Notes: generated by a model not told the origin, from the sequence alone. Shown: positions 1 to 8,599, counted from the stretch's first letter. The stretch is 44,644 nucleotides of DNA from Burkholderiales bacterium (GCA_947372535.1 CANBUA010000003.1:1-44644); one strand, 5' to 3'. Numbers and translations: made by a program.

Positions 1-308
1 GGCAGCATCCAGTTGGCGAAGCCCACGAAGGCCGGCATGATCGCCCCGAACACCATGATGATGCCGTGCATCGTGGTGAGCTGGTTGAACAGCTCGGGGT
101 TGACGAACTGCAGGCCCGGCTGGAACAGCTCGGCCCGGATGATCAGGGCCAGCACGCCGCCGATCATCAGCATCGTCAGCGCGAACAACAGGTACAGGGT
201 GCCGATGTCCTTGTGGTTGGTGGCATACACCCAGCGGCGCCAGCCGTGGGGATGTCCATGGTCGTCATGGCCGTGGGCGTGACCACCGTGATCGAGCACT
301 GCACTCAT
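1..308 (-). CDS. coxA: Cytochrome c oxidase subunit I, N-terminal part (runs off left edge)
   Basis: About 102 residues are visible and the gene continues past base 1. Subunit I of the aa3-type terminal oxidase holds heme a and the heme a3-CuB centre and reduces oxygen while pumping protons in the inner membrane. The start is the ATG at 306-308, preceded by an AAAGGA ribosome site. Seven histidines lie within the first 21 residues. Then come the family signature NHKDIGTLY, a first membrane helix, and TTMHG, whose histidine is the low-spin heme a ligand in this family. It lies 33 bases downstream of coxB on the same strand, so the two are probably one operon. The call is secure. Only the C-terminal part is missing. 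Confidence 0.97.
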   Translation of the reverse strand, partial: MSAVLDHGGHAHGHDDHGHPHGWRRWVYATNHKDIGTLYLLFALTMLMIGGVLALIIRAELFQPGLQFVNPELFNQLTTMHGIIMVFGAIMPAFVGFANWML

Positions 309-341
309 CTGAGAGTCCTTTCTGTTCGGCGGTTCAGGCCG

Positions 342-1547
342 TCACTTGCGCAAGGCCAGCACTTCGGCGGGCTGCACGGTCTGACCCGTCTTGTTGGACC
401 AGTGGTTCTTGGTGAAGGTGATGACGGCCGCCAGTTCGGTGTCCGACAGCTGCTTCCACGAAGGCATGATGTTGTTCTGGCCATTGAGCACCACCTTGAT
501 CTGGATGGTCTTGTCCGCGTCCAGCACCTTGGCCGAACCATCGAGCGGCTTGATCGCGCCACCACCCTTGCCGTTGGCCTGGTGGCAGGCGGCACAGTTG
601 GCGGCATACACCTTCTCGCCACGGGCCAGCAGGTCAGCCTGCGTCCAGACCTTGTTCGGGTCGTCGGCCTTGGCCTGCATTTCCTTGTTCTTCTCGCCGA
701 CCCACTTGGTGTAGTCCTCGGCGCTCAGCACCCGGACATGGATGGGCATGTAGGCGTGCTCCTTGCCACACAACTCGGAGCACTGGCCATAGAAATCACC
801 GATCTTCTCGGCGCGGAACCAGGTGTCGCGCACAAAGCCGGGGATGGCATCCTGCTTGATGCCGAAGGCGGGCACGGCGAAGGAGTGGATGACGTCGTTG
901 GCGGTGGTGATGATGCGGACCTTCTTGTCCACCGGCACCACCAGGGCGTTGTCGACCTTGAGCAGATAGTCGTCGCCCTTGGGCGTGCCCGCATCCGACA
1001 AGGCGCGCTGCGCGCTGTCCAGTGTCGAGATGAACCCGATGCCTTCACCCTCGCCCTTGAGATAGTCGTAGCCCCACTTCCACTGGTAGCCCGTGGCCTT
1101 GATGGTGAGGTCGGCGTTGGTCGTATCCTTCTGGGCCACCACCACCTTGGTGGCGGGCAGGGCCATGCCGATCACGATGATGAAGGGCACGATGGTCCAG
1201 ATGATTTCGACGGTGGTGGACTCGTGGAAATCAGCCGCCTGATGGCCCTTGGACTTGCGGTGCTTGAAGATGGAATAGAACATCACGCCGAACACCATCA
1301 CGAAGATGACCGTGCAGATGTACAGCATCATCATGTGCAGCGACTGCTGCTCGGCGGCGATCTTGGTGGCGGGCGGCCCCAGATCGATCTGCAACACCGC
1401 CGGCCCACCGGGCAGGTCGTGCACTTCAGACGCCTGGGCGGCTTGGGCGACGCCGGATGCGGTCAGCATCAACCAGACCATCGATGCCGCGCCTGCAGCC
1501 TGGATGCGATGGGCACCCCGTGAGAAATTCCAGCAACCTTCGCTCAT
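342..1547 (-). CDS. coxB: Cytochrome c oxidase subunit II with fused cytochrome c domain
   Basis: A 401-residue protein if translation starts at the ATG at 1545-1547. The reading frame stays open to 1619, but those extra residues are arginine and proline rich and look non-coding. Subunit II takes electrons from cytochrome c through the CuA centre and passes them to subunit I. Visible in order: a hydrophobic export segment near residues 20-40, two membrane helices (about 67-97 and 110-136), the periplasmic cupredoxin domain with the CuA set C256, C260, H264 and M267, then a C-terminal cytochrome c domain with heme motif CAACH (C318, C321, H322). The caa3-like heme c extension is common in Burkholderiales. 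The likely promoter is at 1875-1903, leaving a leader of about 320 bases. Confidence 0.96.
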   Translation of the reverse strand: MSEGCWNFSRGAHRIQAAGAASMVWLMLTASGVAQAAQASEVHDLPGGPAVLQIDLGPPATKIAAEQQSLHMMMLYICTVIFVMVFGVMFYSIFKHRKSKGHQAADFHESTTVEIIWTIVPFIIVIGMALPATKVVVAQKDTTNADLTIKATGYQWKWGYDYLKGEGEGIGFISTLDSAQRALSDAGTPKGDDYLLKVDNALVVPVDKKVRIITTANDVIHSFAVPAFGIKQDAIPGFVRDTWFRAEKIGDFYGQCSELCGKEHAYMPIHVRVLSAEDYTKWVGEKNKEMQAKADDPNKVWTQADLLARGEKVYAANCAACHQANGKGGGAIKPLDGSAKVLDADKTIQIKVVLNGQNNIMPSWKQLSDTELAAVITFTKNHWSNKTGQTVQPAEVLALRK

Positions 1548-1851
1548 GTCTGTGCTCGTCAAGGATTGGAACGTGATCGGGCTGGGCCGCTGCGCGCGAG
1601 GTCGAACTCGTCCCCGCATGGCCCCTGATGTGTCTGCCGCTTCAGGGCGAACGCAGACGCGCGCCCCTGAAACCGGAGCGCGACCTTGGCAATGAAAGGA
1701 ACAGGAATGGGACCCGGCTCACCTGGGTGGCAAGCTTGTACAACCACGCAAGCGACAAGGGGGCGGGCATCGCCGTGACTCCTGTAACGCAGCAGGCTCC
1801 AGAACCAGACTGGAGGGGTCTCTAGGCGATCACTACGACACTTTAGGGTTC

Positions 1852-1878
1852 GAATGACCACCTGTTTGAGGGTCATTC
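1852..1878. repeat. Perfect 8-bp inverted repeat over the coxB -10 box
   Basis: GAATGACC (1852-1859) and GGTCATTC (1871-1878) are exact reverse complements separated by 11 bases. The right arm overlaps the proposed -10 box (1875-1880) and the left arm lies just downstream of the expected start site. That is a typical place for a repressor operator or a 5' RNA hairpin. No T-run follows, so it is not a terminator. Confidence 0.5.
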
Positions 1879-1903
1879 TATAGAGCGGGTTGAGATGCCT
1901 CAA
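1875..1903 (-). promoter_or_regulatory. Probable sigma70-type promoter of coxBA
   Basis: On the minus strand TTGAGG (1898-1903, four of six to the -35 consensus) is followed after exactly 17 bases by TAGAAT (1875-1880, five of six to the -10 consensus). Transcription would begin near 1868, about 320 bases before coxB. Hexamers and spacing are read directly. Promoter activity is inferred. Confidence 0.55.
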
Positions 1904-1987
1904 TACCGAAAGCGCGCGCAAGTGCTATGAGAAACCCTCGCTTTGTTGCGCGATGCGTGAATCAAGAGGAAGGCTTTGCCTTTGGCG

Positions 1988-2950
1988 TCAAGGGGGATCC
2001 CGACGCTGCACCATCCGCCGCATGTCCTGCAGCGACACACGCGTTTCCGCCTGCAGAGGCGGACGCGGTTCGGGCTTGATGGCATGCCCGTAAATCACTT
2101 CGACGGTCAGGCGAACGCGGCCATCGGCATCGCGCATCTCATCGCCCACTGCACACAACCAAGCCCGTTGCCAAGCGCGGCTGCGGCATCCGGCAAAGCG
2201 GCCTGAGGCAACGTTGCCACCCCAGGTGCGCAGTTCTTCAAGCATGGACTCCGGCGATGCCCATGTCAACTGGATTTGCTCCATGTCCATGACCGGGTCG
2301 GCAAAGCCCACCTTGACCAGCTCGTCGCCCAGGTCGTGCATGTCGATGAAGTCGATGGTGGGCAAGCCCCAGCCCCGACGCGCATACAGGGCGCGCAGTT
2401 CACGCCCCGTGTCCGGCCCCAGCGCCGAACACATCAGGAAGCCCTGAGGCGCCAGTTGCGCATGCCATTGCCGCAACGTGGCGGGCAGGTCGGTGACCGT
2501 GTGCAGGCTCATGTTGGCCCACAGCATCTGCGCGCCCGCCTCGGCCCAGGGGGCCTGGTCGAGGTCGGCGGGCGTCCACACGCGTTGACCCTGCCCCGTC
2601 CACCATTGCTGCAGCGATTGCCTGAGCCCTTTGATGCCGGATGCCTTATGGTCTGAAGCCGGGGACGCGCCCCAGGGGTCCACCCGCCCTTGCAGCGCCT
2701 TCGGATAACGTGCCGCCACCAGTCCGGAGCCGCCACCCCAGGCTGGCGCCCAGTCCACCCAGCTCGTGGGCTGCAACTTGATCCAGTCGAGCTTGCTGTC
2801 GAGCCGGCGGGCCACCTCGCCATTCAGCCAGGGCGGTTCATGGCGCGCCTGCAGGCGCCGACGTTGCCGGGCACAGGCGACAGGATCTGGCGCCGTGGCT
2901 GGCAAACTGGGCAAATCGGGCGATTCAGGCGTTGCAGACAAGGTCGGCAT
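1988..2950 (-). CDS. bioC: BioC-like malonyl-ACP O-methyltransferase
   Basis: A 320-residue protein from the ATG at 2948-2950; a longer frame to 3064 would overlap comF and is unlikely. BioC methylates malonyl-ACP with S-adenosylmethionine to start pimelate synthesis for biotin. The betaproteobacterial form is recognised from the block with IDFIDMHDLGDELVKVGF followed by a DPVMD segment. The SAM-binding glycine motif is degenerate (APAWGGGSG), as in this subgroup. It is divergent from comF with about 96 bases between starts, and upstream of coxBA in the same direction. Other biotin genes are not nearby. A related class I methyltransferase of unknown substrate is the main alternative. Confidence 0.75.
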   Translation of the reverse strand: MPTLSATPESPDLPSLPATAPDPVACARQRRRLQARHEPPWLNGEVARRLDSKLDWIKLQPTSWVDWAPAWGGGSGLVAARYPKALQGRVDPWGASPASDHKASGIKGLRQSLQQWWTGQGQRVWTPADLDQAPWAEAGAQMLWANMSLHTVTDLPATLRQWHAQLAPQGFLMCSALGPDTGRELRALYARRGWGLPTIDFIDMHDLGDELVKVGFADPVMDMEQIQLTWASPESMLEELRTWGGNVASGRFAGCRSRAWQRAWLCAVGDEMRDADGRVRLTVEVIYGHAIKPEPRPPLQAETRVSLQDMRRMVQRRDPP

Positions 2951-3046
2951 GACAAGGCAAAGGGTGATGCTTTCACGATGACCACCACCAAGGGAGGGGC
3001 CCCAAGGGGTGAGCGCAAAGGCAAGGCGCGTCAGTATATTGAGCCC

Positions 3047-3787
3047 ATGCAATTTGGGCGGCACATCACTTCATTGACCTCTCGGCTGGCTTGGCCGGGG
3101 CAATGCGTGTTGTGCGGCGTTTGGGGGCGCCACACCGTGTGCAAGGGCTGCGCCATCGATTGGGTGCACTCAAACACGCGCTGCCCCCGCTGCGCCATGC
3201 CCTTGCCGGACAGCCCCGGCCATGAGCCCCTGTGCAACGATTGCGAAGCCCGCAGCCCCGAGTTCGACCGGGCTGTGGCAGCGGTGCATTACGCGGCGCC
3301 GTGGTCCACCCTGATCGCGCGCTTGAAGTTTCAGGGCCGCAGTGAGCTGGCCGCCCCATTGGGCCGCTTGTTGGCTGAAGCGGTGGCCCGGCGATGGCAG
3401 GAACGCCAGTTGCCCTGGCCCGACGTGGTGTTGCCTGTGCCCGTGTCCGCCAGGCGTCTGGCCGAACGCGGGTACAACCAATCCTGGCTGATTGCCAAGG
3501 CCTGCGCCGATCGCCTCTCACTGCCCTGCGCGCACCAGGTCCTGCGGCGGGTTCAACACACCGACCGGCTGATGGGCATGTCGGCCGAGGCCCGCGCGTT
3601 GGCCTTGCACGAAGCCTTTGAGGTGCCGGAGGATCAGGCCGCGCAGGTGGCCGGGCGGCACGTTGCCCTGGTGGACGATGTCCTGACCACGGGCGCCACG
3701 CTGGATGCGGCCAGCCTGGCCTTGCACGATGCCGGCGCGAGCACGGTGTCGGTCTGGGTGGTGGCCAAGACGGGCCGGCCCTCCTGA
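3047..3787 (+). CDS. comF: ComF-family phosphoribosyltransferase-like protein
   Basis: A 246-residue protein from the ATG at 3047; the frame is open upstream but that part overlaps bioC. Near the N terminus there are two CxxC-type pairs (CVLCG ... CKGC, then CPRC ... CNDC), the zinc-binding double-zinc-ribbon region of ComF. The C-terminal half holds the PRPP-binding loop VALVDDVLTTGATL of type I phosphoribosyltransferases. ComF is needed for inward movement of transforming DNA in naturally competent bacteria, and its reaction is unsettled. It is divergent from bioC and convergent with the GNAT gene, with 22 bases between their stops. Confidence 0.9.
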   Translation: MQFGRHITSLTSRLAWPGQCVLCGVWGRHTVCKGCAIDWVHSNTRCPRCAMPLPDSPGHEPLCNDCEARSPEFDRAVAAVHYAAPWSTLIARLKFQGRSELAAPLGRLLAEAVARRWQERQLPWPDVVLPVPVSARRLAERGYNQSWLIAKACADRLSLPCAHQVLRRVQHTDRLMGMSAEARALALHEAFEVPEDQAAQVAGRHVALVDDVLTTGATLDAASLALHDAGASTVSVWVVAKTGRPS

Positions 3788-3809
3788 TCCCAAACACCCG
3801 GCACCCGAT

Positions 3810-4331
3810 TCAGGGCCAAAGCGGCATGGCCATGGCGCAAGCCTGGGCGCCAAATGAGCTCAGATCGGCCGCGTGTTGCAACAACACACTGTCGGGCACC
3901 CGCGAGAAGCCCTGCTTCTGCCAATACGGTACCGAGCCCTGCACCGCGATCAGGCGCAACGCCGCCAAGCCCTGTTCCAGCGCCCATTGGCGAGCCTGAT
4001 GCACCAGGGCATAGCCCAGGCCCTGGCCGCGCGCATCGGGGTGCAGGCACAGGTCATGCAGATACAGGCCATCCGGGTGTTGCGCAGGCAGGCATTGCGC
4101 CGCATGCAGGGCCGGCCATTGCAAGCCTCGGATGGGCAGGCAGAAAAGATATCCCAGAAGCAGGCCCGACCGCGCGGGATGATCCACGCCCCACGCGGTC
4201 TCGGGGCTGGCATCCAGCTTGGCGGCAAAGGCTTCCACCGGTTCTTGATAGCCCAAAGGGTAGCTCTGCGACTGCAGCGCATGAACGGCCAGGAGGTCAT
4301 GGGGATGCAACACCCGCACAGAGGAACGCAT
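3810..4331 (-). CDS. GNAT-family N-acetyltransferase
   Basis: 173 residues. The acetyl-CoA loop is visible in LYLHDLCLHPDARGQGLGYA, which fits GNAT motif A with the Q/RxxGxG/A turn, followed by a helix and the motif B-like segment VPYWQKQGF. The acceptor (small molecule or protein N terminus) cannot be told from the sequence. It lies 14 bases downstream of the VIT-family gene on the same strand and may be co-transcribed with it. Length is normal for a single GNAT domain. Confidence 0.85.
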   Translation of the reverse strand: MRSSVRVLHPHDLLAVHALQSQSYPLGYQEPVEAFAAKLDASPETAWGVDHPARSGLLLGYLFCLPIRGLQWPALHAAQCLPAQHPDGLYLHDLCLHPDARGQGLGYALVHQARQWALEQGLAALRLIAVQGSVPYWQKQGFSRVPDSVLLQHAADLSSFGAQACAMAMPLWP

Positions 4332-4345
4332 CCTCCCTTTCTACC

Positions 4346-5053
4346 TCATCTCACCGCCATGCCCAACACGGCCCCCGCGCCGGCGGTGACCGCCATCGCG
4401 AACGCGCCCCAGAACCCGACCCGCCAGGCGCTCTGCCACAGGGGGGCACCACCGATCCAGGCCGACACCGCGCCCAGGGCCACCAGAAAGGCCAATGAGC
4501 TGATGACCACACACGGCAGCACGTCAGCCATCGGCAGCACCAACACCGCCACAATGGGCAAGGCAGCGCCAGCCGAAAAGCTGGCCGCAGAGGCCAGAGC
4601 AGCCTGGAGCGGCCGCGCGGCCGTTGCCGCCGACATGCCCAGCTCATCCCGGACATGAGCCCCCAGCGCATCGTGTGCCATCAACCGCTCGGCCACCTGA
4701 TCCGCCAGCGGGCCATCCAGCCCACGTTGGACATAGATCGCTGCCAGTTCCTTGTGCTCCCCCACCGGGTCGGCCAACAGCTCTGCTCGCTCGCGGGCCA
4801 GATCGGCATCTTCGCTGTCGGCCTGAGCATGCACCGACACATACTCACCTGCCGCCATCGACATGGCCCCAGCCACCAGGCCCGACACACTGGTCAACAA
4901 CACGACGCGGTGATTCACGCCGGACGCCACCACGCCCAGCACCAGGCTGGCGGTGGAGAGCAGTCCGTCGTTGGCGCCCAGCACCGTGGCGCGCAACCAG
5001 GAAACGCGATCACCCCGATGGGCTTCGGCGTGACGCCGCGCCGCACGCACCAT
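4346..5053 (-). CDS. VIT/CCC1-family membrane transporter
   Basis: About 235 residues. The ATG at 5051-5053 overlaps the stop of the upstream gene in a TGATG junction, which suggests translational coupling; a GTG at 5056 is the alternative start. The N-terminal block GANDGLLSTASLVLGVVASG is the hallmark of the vacuolar iron transporter family, followed by SGLVAGAMSMAAGEYVSV with acidic residues typical of its transport path. A charged helical region (about residues 80-140) interrupts the hydrophobic helices, then three more membrane segments follow. Members move Fe2+ or Mn2+ out of the cytosol. The metal here is inferred, not shown. Confidence 0.9.
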   Translation of the reverse strand: MVRAARRHAEAHRGDRVSWLRATVLGANDGLLSTASLVLGVVASGVNHRVVLLTSVSGLVAGAMSMAAGEYVSVHAQADSEDADLARERAELLADPVGEHKELAAIYVQRGLDGPLADQVAERLMAHDALGAHVRDELGMSAATAARPLQAALASAASFSAGAALPIVAVLVLPMADVLPCVVISSLAFLVALGAVSAWIGGAPLWQSAWRVGFWGAFAMAVTAGAGAVLGMAVR

Positions 5054-5853
5054 CACATCGTCAGCGCCTCTTTGGTCAACGCCCAGGCTTGCCCCAGCTT
5101 GGCGCTGCGCGCCTGGTAGGCACGCTGCACCTGCTTGACCCGCGCCTCGATCTTGCCTTTGACATCGCCGGGCACGCCATCGAGTTGCCGCGCCAGCAAG
5201 TCGGCCTTCTCATCCGCCTCGGTCTTGAGTGCATCAATGCGCAACTTGGCCCGGACCACGGCGCCATCCAGGCGCTGGCGGGCCGCGGCCATGTCCTCCT
5301 TCAGTCGCTCCTTGGCCGCACCACTGGCGTGCAAAGCCTCGGCTTCCAACTGGCTGATCTCCAGCTTGAAGGCGGTGATGTCGTGCTTCAACTGCCCTTC
5401 CGCGGCTTCCGTACGGTTGCGGCGGAAGACCTGCGCGCCGGCCGCTCGCAGGACGTCGTTGGCCGGCGTGACCCACTCTTCTTCGATCTCGGCGATCAGG
5501 CCCACCTTGCCCGGTTGAAGAAAGCGCTCGGCATCTTCAATGAAATCCAGGCCCACACCCGCCACCCAGAAATCACGGATGGCGCCGGCAACCGTACCCG
5601 CCACGGCCCCGATGGCCACGCCCACAGGCCCGCCCAGCAAGCCGATCAGTCCACCCACAGCCAGCCCCACACCGGTGCCGATGGGCGTGTGCTCATGCGA
5701 CGACAGGGTGTGGATCTTGCCGTCGGCCCCTTTGGACATCACACCCGTGGCGTACAAGGTGATGTCGCCATTGCGGTGCAACTTGCGCAAGGCATGCAAG
5801 CCTTCATCGGCGGCCGCTTCGGTGTCGAAGACGGCGATCAGCATCTTGTTCAT
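5053..5853 (-). CDS. DUF1269-like protein with glycine-zipper segment and long coiled coil
   Basis: 266 residues. The N-terminal 50 residues (MLIAVFDTEAAADEGLHAL) resemble the ferredoxin-like fold of DUF1269/general stress proteins. Residues about 57-95 are a glycine-rich hydrophobic segment (GTGVGLAVGGLIGLLGGPVG) of the glycine-zipper type that inserts in or coats membranes. The C-terminal 110 residues are highly charged and predicted as coiled coil. Its stop overlaps the VIT gene start, so the two are almost certainly co-expressed. The function is unknown. Membership of a stress or envelope set is inferred from the neighbours. Confidence 0.7.
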   Translation of the reverse strand: MNKMLIAVFDTEAAADEGLHALRKLHRNGDITLYATGVMSKGADGKIHTLSSHEHTPIGTGVGLAVGGLIGLLGGPVGVAIGAVAGTVAGAIRDFWVAGVGLDFIEDAERFLQPGKVGLIAEIEEEWVTPANDVLRAAGAQVFRRNRTEAAEGQLKHDITAFKLEISQLEAEALHASGAAKERLKEDMAAARQRLDGAVVRAKLRIDALKTEADEKADLLARQLDGVPGDVKGKIEARVKQVQRAYQARSAKLGQAWALTKEALTM

Positions 5854-5901
5854 CTCAACTCCTGGTGGTGCACGAAAGCGGTTGGCCGTGGCCGCTGAAC
5901 A

Positions 5902-6585
5902 TCAGTTGGCGGCGGAATCCACCGACTTGCGCAGGCGCGCTGTGGCGGCATTGACACCAGCCTCGAACTCTCGCCAGCGCACCGAGGTGGCCTGCTTGAG
6001 TTCGCCCAGCTTGGCTTCGGCGGCCGTCACGTCGGCCTTGATCGCGGCCGACTGCTTGGTCAACCTGGCCTTCATGTCGGCAGTGGCTTCGCCGGCCTTC
6101 TTGTCGAGTTCGGCCATCTTCTCGCGACCCTTGGCGATGTCTTTGTCGGCTGCGGCCACAAACTGATCGCGCTTGGCGGTGTCGCTCGTGTAGTCGAATT
6201 CGGGCATGGCCTTGATCGATTCCTTGGTGGCCGTCGGCAGGAACAGCTTGCCACCCCGATCCTGGATCTGCGTGACGGGGATGGCCACGTCATGTCGACC
6301 GATGCCGACAAAACCACCCGCGCCGACGATCACGTAAGACACGGTCTTGTCCGGCGAGATGATCAGGTCTTCGATCTTGCCCACCTTGTTGTCCGCATCG
6401 TTGTAAATGTTCTTGCCCAACAAGGTCTTCTTGACGCTCCAGCCCATCGCGATCTGGGTAGAGGTGCTGGTGCTGGTGTCGACCTTGGTGCTGCCGCCGG
6501 CCACCTGGGCATGGACCAGAGACACATGGCACATCAAGGTGACCAGCGTCGTGGCAAAAGGCAAAGCGCGGGGGTGCCAGTTCAT
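5902..6585 (-). CDS. Exported PRC-barrel domain protein
   Basis: 227 residues from the ATG at 6583-6585, chosen because AGGAA lies seven bases upstream; an ATG at 6600 is in frame but less well placed. A signal peptide with a cut site near LVHA-QV is visible. Residues about 45-120 form a PRC-barrel: GKNIYNDADNKVGKIEDLII, then YVIVGAGGFVGIG and VPVTQIQ. The C-terminal third is a lysine- and alanine-rich helical tail. PRC-barrel proteins occur in RNA processing, photosynthetic complexes and many uncharacterised envelope proteins; the exported, stress-linked type fits best. It is divergent from the BON gene across an inverted repeat. Confidence 0.85.
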   Translation of the reverse strand: MNWHPRALPFATTLVTLMCHVSLVHAQVAGGSTKVDTSTSTSTQIAMGWSVKKTLLGKNIYNDADNKVGKIEDLIISPDKTVSYVIVGAGGFVGIGRHDVAIPVTQIQDRGGKLFLPTATKESIKAMPEFDYTSDTAKRDQFVAAADKDIAKGREKMAELDKKAGEATADMKARLTKQSAAIKADVTAAEAKLGELKQATSVRWREFEAGVNAATARLRKSVDSAAN

Positions 6586-6662
6586 GTTTCGATTCCTCAT
6601 TGGTGTGTGACCACAGGGTGGTGAATGGCAAATGCCATCGCTCCATGGGTTGTATCGACTGG

Positions 6663-6694
6663 CCTGGTGCGGGTCTGTTCGGTACCGCACCAGG
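6663..6694. promoter_or_regulatory. 10-bp inverted repeat and TGTTCG-N4-CGCAC site between PRC-barrel and BON genes
   Basis: CCTGGTGCGG (6663-6672) and CCGCACCAGG (6685-6694) are perfect reverse complements around a 12-base spacer. The element TGTTCGGTACCGCAC (6676-6690), centred on GGTACC, spans the spacer and most of the right arm. The same 15-bp pattern recurs at 8813-8827 and 10028-10042. Its place between two divergent stress-type genes suggests a shared operator. This is inference. Confidence 0.45.
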
Positions 6695-6803
6695 ACCGGG
6701 CCATCGCCGCGCTGTTCAGCGAGGCCATGGGTGCGGCATCACACAGACAAGCGTCAGGGCCGCACGCAATCTCATCTTCCATTGAGCAACTGGAGCCACC
6801 TTC

Positions 6804-7457
6804 ATGAAAACAGATTCGCAACTGCAGCAAGACGTCCTGGCCGAACTGCAATGGGAGCCTGCAGTTCATTCGGCACAGATCGGCGTGGAAGCCAAGGACG
6901 GCGTGGTGACGCTGGCTGGCGAGGTGAGCAGCTTTGCCGAGAAGTGGAATGCCGAACGGGCTGCGCAACGCGTGGTGGGCGTTCAGGCCCTGGCCGTCGC
7001 GTTGACCGTCAAGCTGTCCGAGCTGGGCCAGCGCACTGATGCCGACATCGCGCGCTCGGCGCAAAACATCCTGAGCTGGACGAGCTCATTGCCCGCCGAT
7101 GCCGTCAAGGTGCTGGTTGAAGATGGCTGGCTGACCTTGTCAGGCGACCTGGAGTGGCAGTACCAGCGTCAGGCCGCTTCCGATGCCGTGCGGCACCTGC
7201 CGGGCATCATCGGTGTGAGCAACCAGATCGCCATCAAGCCGCAAACCTCGGCGCGGCTGGTGAAGGCCGACATCGAAGCCGCACTCAAGCGCCGCGCCGC
7301 ATCGGATGGGCAGTCGATCACCGTGGACGTGCGTGGCGGTGATGTGACCCTGAGTGGCACGGTGCACAGCTGGTCGGAACGCGACCTGGCCAAGCGGTCC
7401 GCCTGGGGCAGTTCGGGCGTCCGCACGGTGGTGGACAAGATGAGCCTGTCGTATTGA
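6804..7457 (+). CDS. Triple BON-domain protein
   Basis: 217 residues, with GGAG ahead of the ATG at 6804. Three BON repeats are visible, each with the pattern of a helix followed by 'V.L.G.V': VEAKDGVVTLAGEVSS, VLVEDGWLTLSGDLEW and VDVRGGDVTLSGTVHS. BON domains bind phospholipid or help stabilise the envelope in OsmY-like proteins. No signal peptide is seen, so this member may act in the cytoplasm, as other three-BON proteins do. It is divergent from the PRC-barrel gene and convergent with the kinase gene, stops 10 bases apart. Confidence 0.9.
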   Translation: MKTDSQLQQDVLAELQWEPAVHSAQIGVEAKDGVVTLAGEVSSFAEKWNAERAAQRVVGVQALAVALTVKLSELGQRTDADIARSAQNILSWTSSLPADAVKVLVEDGWLTLSGDLEWQYQRQAASDAVRHLPGIIGVSNQIAIKPQTSARLVKADIEAALKRRAASDGQSITVDVRGGDVTLSGTVHSWSERDLAKRSAWGSSGVRTVVDKMSLSY

Positions 7458-7467
7458 CGCCAGCGCC

Positions 7468-8115
7468 TCAGGCCGCTGCCCATTGGAAGATCCGATGGGC
7501 ACGCGGCAGGGTGGCCTCGATCAGGCGGGCGTTGGGTTCGTCAGTGACCTGAACCCAATGCTGCGCATCGGTCAGGCTGCGGCCAAAGCGCTGATGGCGC
7601 TGCAACAGACGATCCAGCCTCAGCGCAGGGTCGACGTCCACATACCAGACCTCATCCAGCAAGGCTGGCACGCCAGCCCAATGCCCATCGGGCAGCAGCA
7701 GGTAGTTGCCGTCCGTGATGACCAGGCTAGCCTCGGGTGGCACGGAGATGGCACCGGCAATGGGCTCTTCCAGCTCGCGCCTGTACTGCGGCGCATAGAC
7801 CGTTTCCGCTGCCCCCTGATGGCGCAGGCGATGCAACAGGGCCACGTAGCCAGCGCTGTCGAACGTGTCGGGGGCGCCCTTGCGGCCTCTGCGGCCCAAT
7901 CGGGCCAGCTCCGTGTTGGCCAAGTGGAAACCATCCATGGGCACGACCACGGATGCGTCAGCGAAGTGAGCTTGCAGCGCCTCCGCCAGCGTGGATTTGC
8001 CACACCCCGGCGGCCCGGCCAAGCCCAGGATCACGCGCGGCGACATGGCCATCAACTCGCGCAGGCGGGCCAGGAAAGCTGGGGGGACAGCAGGCAGGAC
8101 GGGGCTGGATGACAT
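7468..8115 (-). CDS. P-loop nucleoside/nucleotide kinase-family protein
   Basis: 215 residues. Walker A is GPPGCGKST (about residues 34-42), then VVVPMDGFHLAN, the DGFH motif of the uridine kinase/pantothenate kinase superfamily, then VITDGNYLLL and the lid helix DRLLQRHQRFGRS. The fold and ATP use are clear. The substrate (nucleoside, pantothenate-like or sugar) is not. Length matches small YggC/fructose-type kinases of this family. It stands alone between convergent BON and the 116-residue gene upstream on the same strand, 57 bases away. Confidence 0.85.
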   Translation of the reverse strand: MSSSPVLPAVPPAFLARLRELMAMSPRVILGLAGPPGCGKSTLAEALQAHFADASVVVPMDGFHLANTELARLGRRGRKGAPDTFDSAGYVALLHRLRHQGAAETVYAPQYRRELEEPIAGAISVPPEASLVITDGNYLLLPDGHWAGVPALLDEVWYVDVDPALRLDRLLQRHQRFGRSLTDAQHWVQVTDEPNARLIEATLPRAHRIFQWAAA

Positions 8116-8172
8116 GGGTGGATCTGGAAGCCAGGAACCAGGATCGCAGCATGATGTCGCAAAAGCATGGCC

Positions 8173-8523
8173 TCAGTCATCCAGGCGAGCGATATCCGCA
8201 AGATTTCGTCCTGTCGCCGGCTCACCATCGAAGGCAATGCATTCCCGGCCGTCTTCATGCAGAACGATCACAAACGAGCGTTCTGGCAAATGATTGCCGG
8301 CCGGGAAGATGGCCGCAACCTGTGCGCCATCGTGGATGGCATCCACCACCTCGGCGGCGTTCGCCACGACACCTTCCCCCACGCCCCGATCCGAGCTTGC
8401 GTCCACCTCGTTCCACATCACGTCACTGACATGGCCATCAGGGCCGATGCGAACTTTGGACACCTCGAAGTAGCGTCCGCTTTCGCTGTCCATCGGACGG
8501 GCTCGTGCACCCTGATAGGTCAT
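8173..8523 (-). CDS. Uncharacterised 116-residue protein
   Basis: I do not recognise a named family. AGGAG lies eight bases before the ATG at 8521-8523. The protein starts MTYQGARARPMDSESGRYFE and has a compact alternating pattern (VSKVRIGPDGHVSDVMWNEV, then a central helix and two strands ending FVIVLHEDG) with no membrane segment or signal peptide, so a small cytoplasmic alpha/beta domain is likely. It lies in the stress-type cluster, on the same strand as the kinase, and may share its transcript. Confidence 0.7.
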   Translation of the reverse strand: MTYQGARARPMDSESGRYFEVSKVRIGPDGHVSDVMWNEVDASSDRGVGEGVVANAAEVVDAIHDGAQVAAIFPAGNHLPERSFVIVLHEDGRECIAFDGEPATGRNLADIARLDD

Positions 8524-8599
8524 GTTGCTGGCTCCTGCTCAACTTCGAGCTTGCTGTCCGCTGGGCAGAAAGGTTGAACCGCTGTGGACCCGAAGGGAT

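Larger units (their letters stand above)
1548..1987. other. 440-base gap between coxB and bioC
   Basis: I see no convincing gene on either strand. Open frames here (such as one of 120 codons on the minus strand, 1559-1921) have no ribosome site, no recognisable motif and shadow-like composition. The stretch holds a sigma70-like promoter pointing at coxB, an inverted repeat over its -10 region, and a long presumptive coxB leader. A weaker 6-bp inverted repeat (CCCTGA / TCAGGG) lies near 1621-1650 within that leader. Confidence 0.6.

Noticed and set aside
66..1523. A 485-codon open frame on the plus strand
   Set aside because: It lies antisense to coxA and coxB, whose catalytic motifs are clear. 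Composition is His/Gly/Val rich as in other shadows.
1559..1921. 120-codon minus-strand frame in the coxB-bioC gap
   Set aside because: No ribosome site, shadow-like composition, and it spans the proposed coxB promoter.
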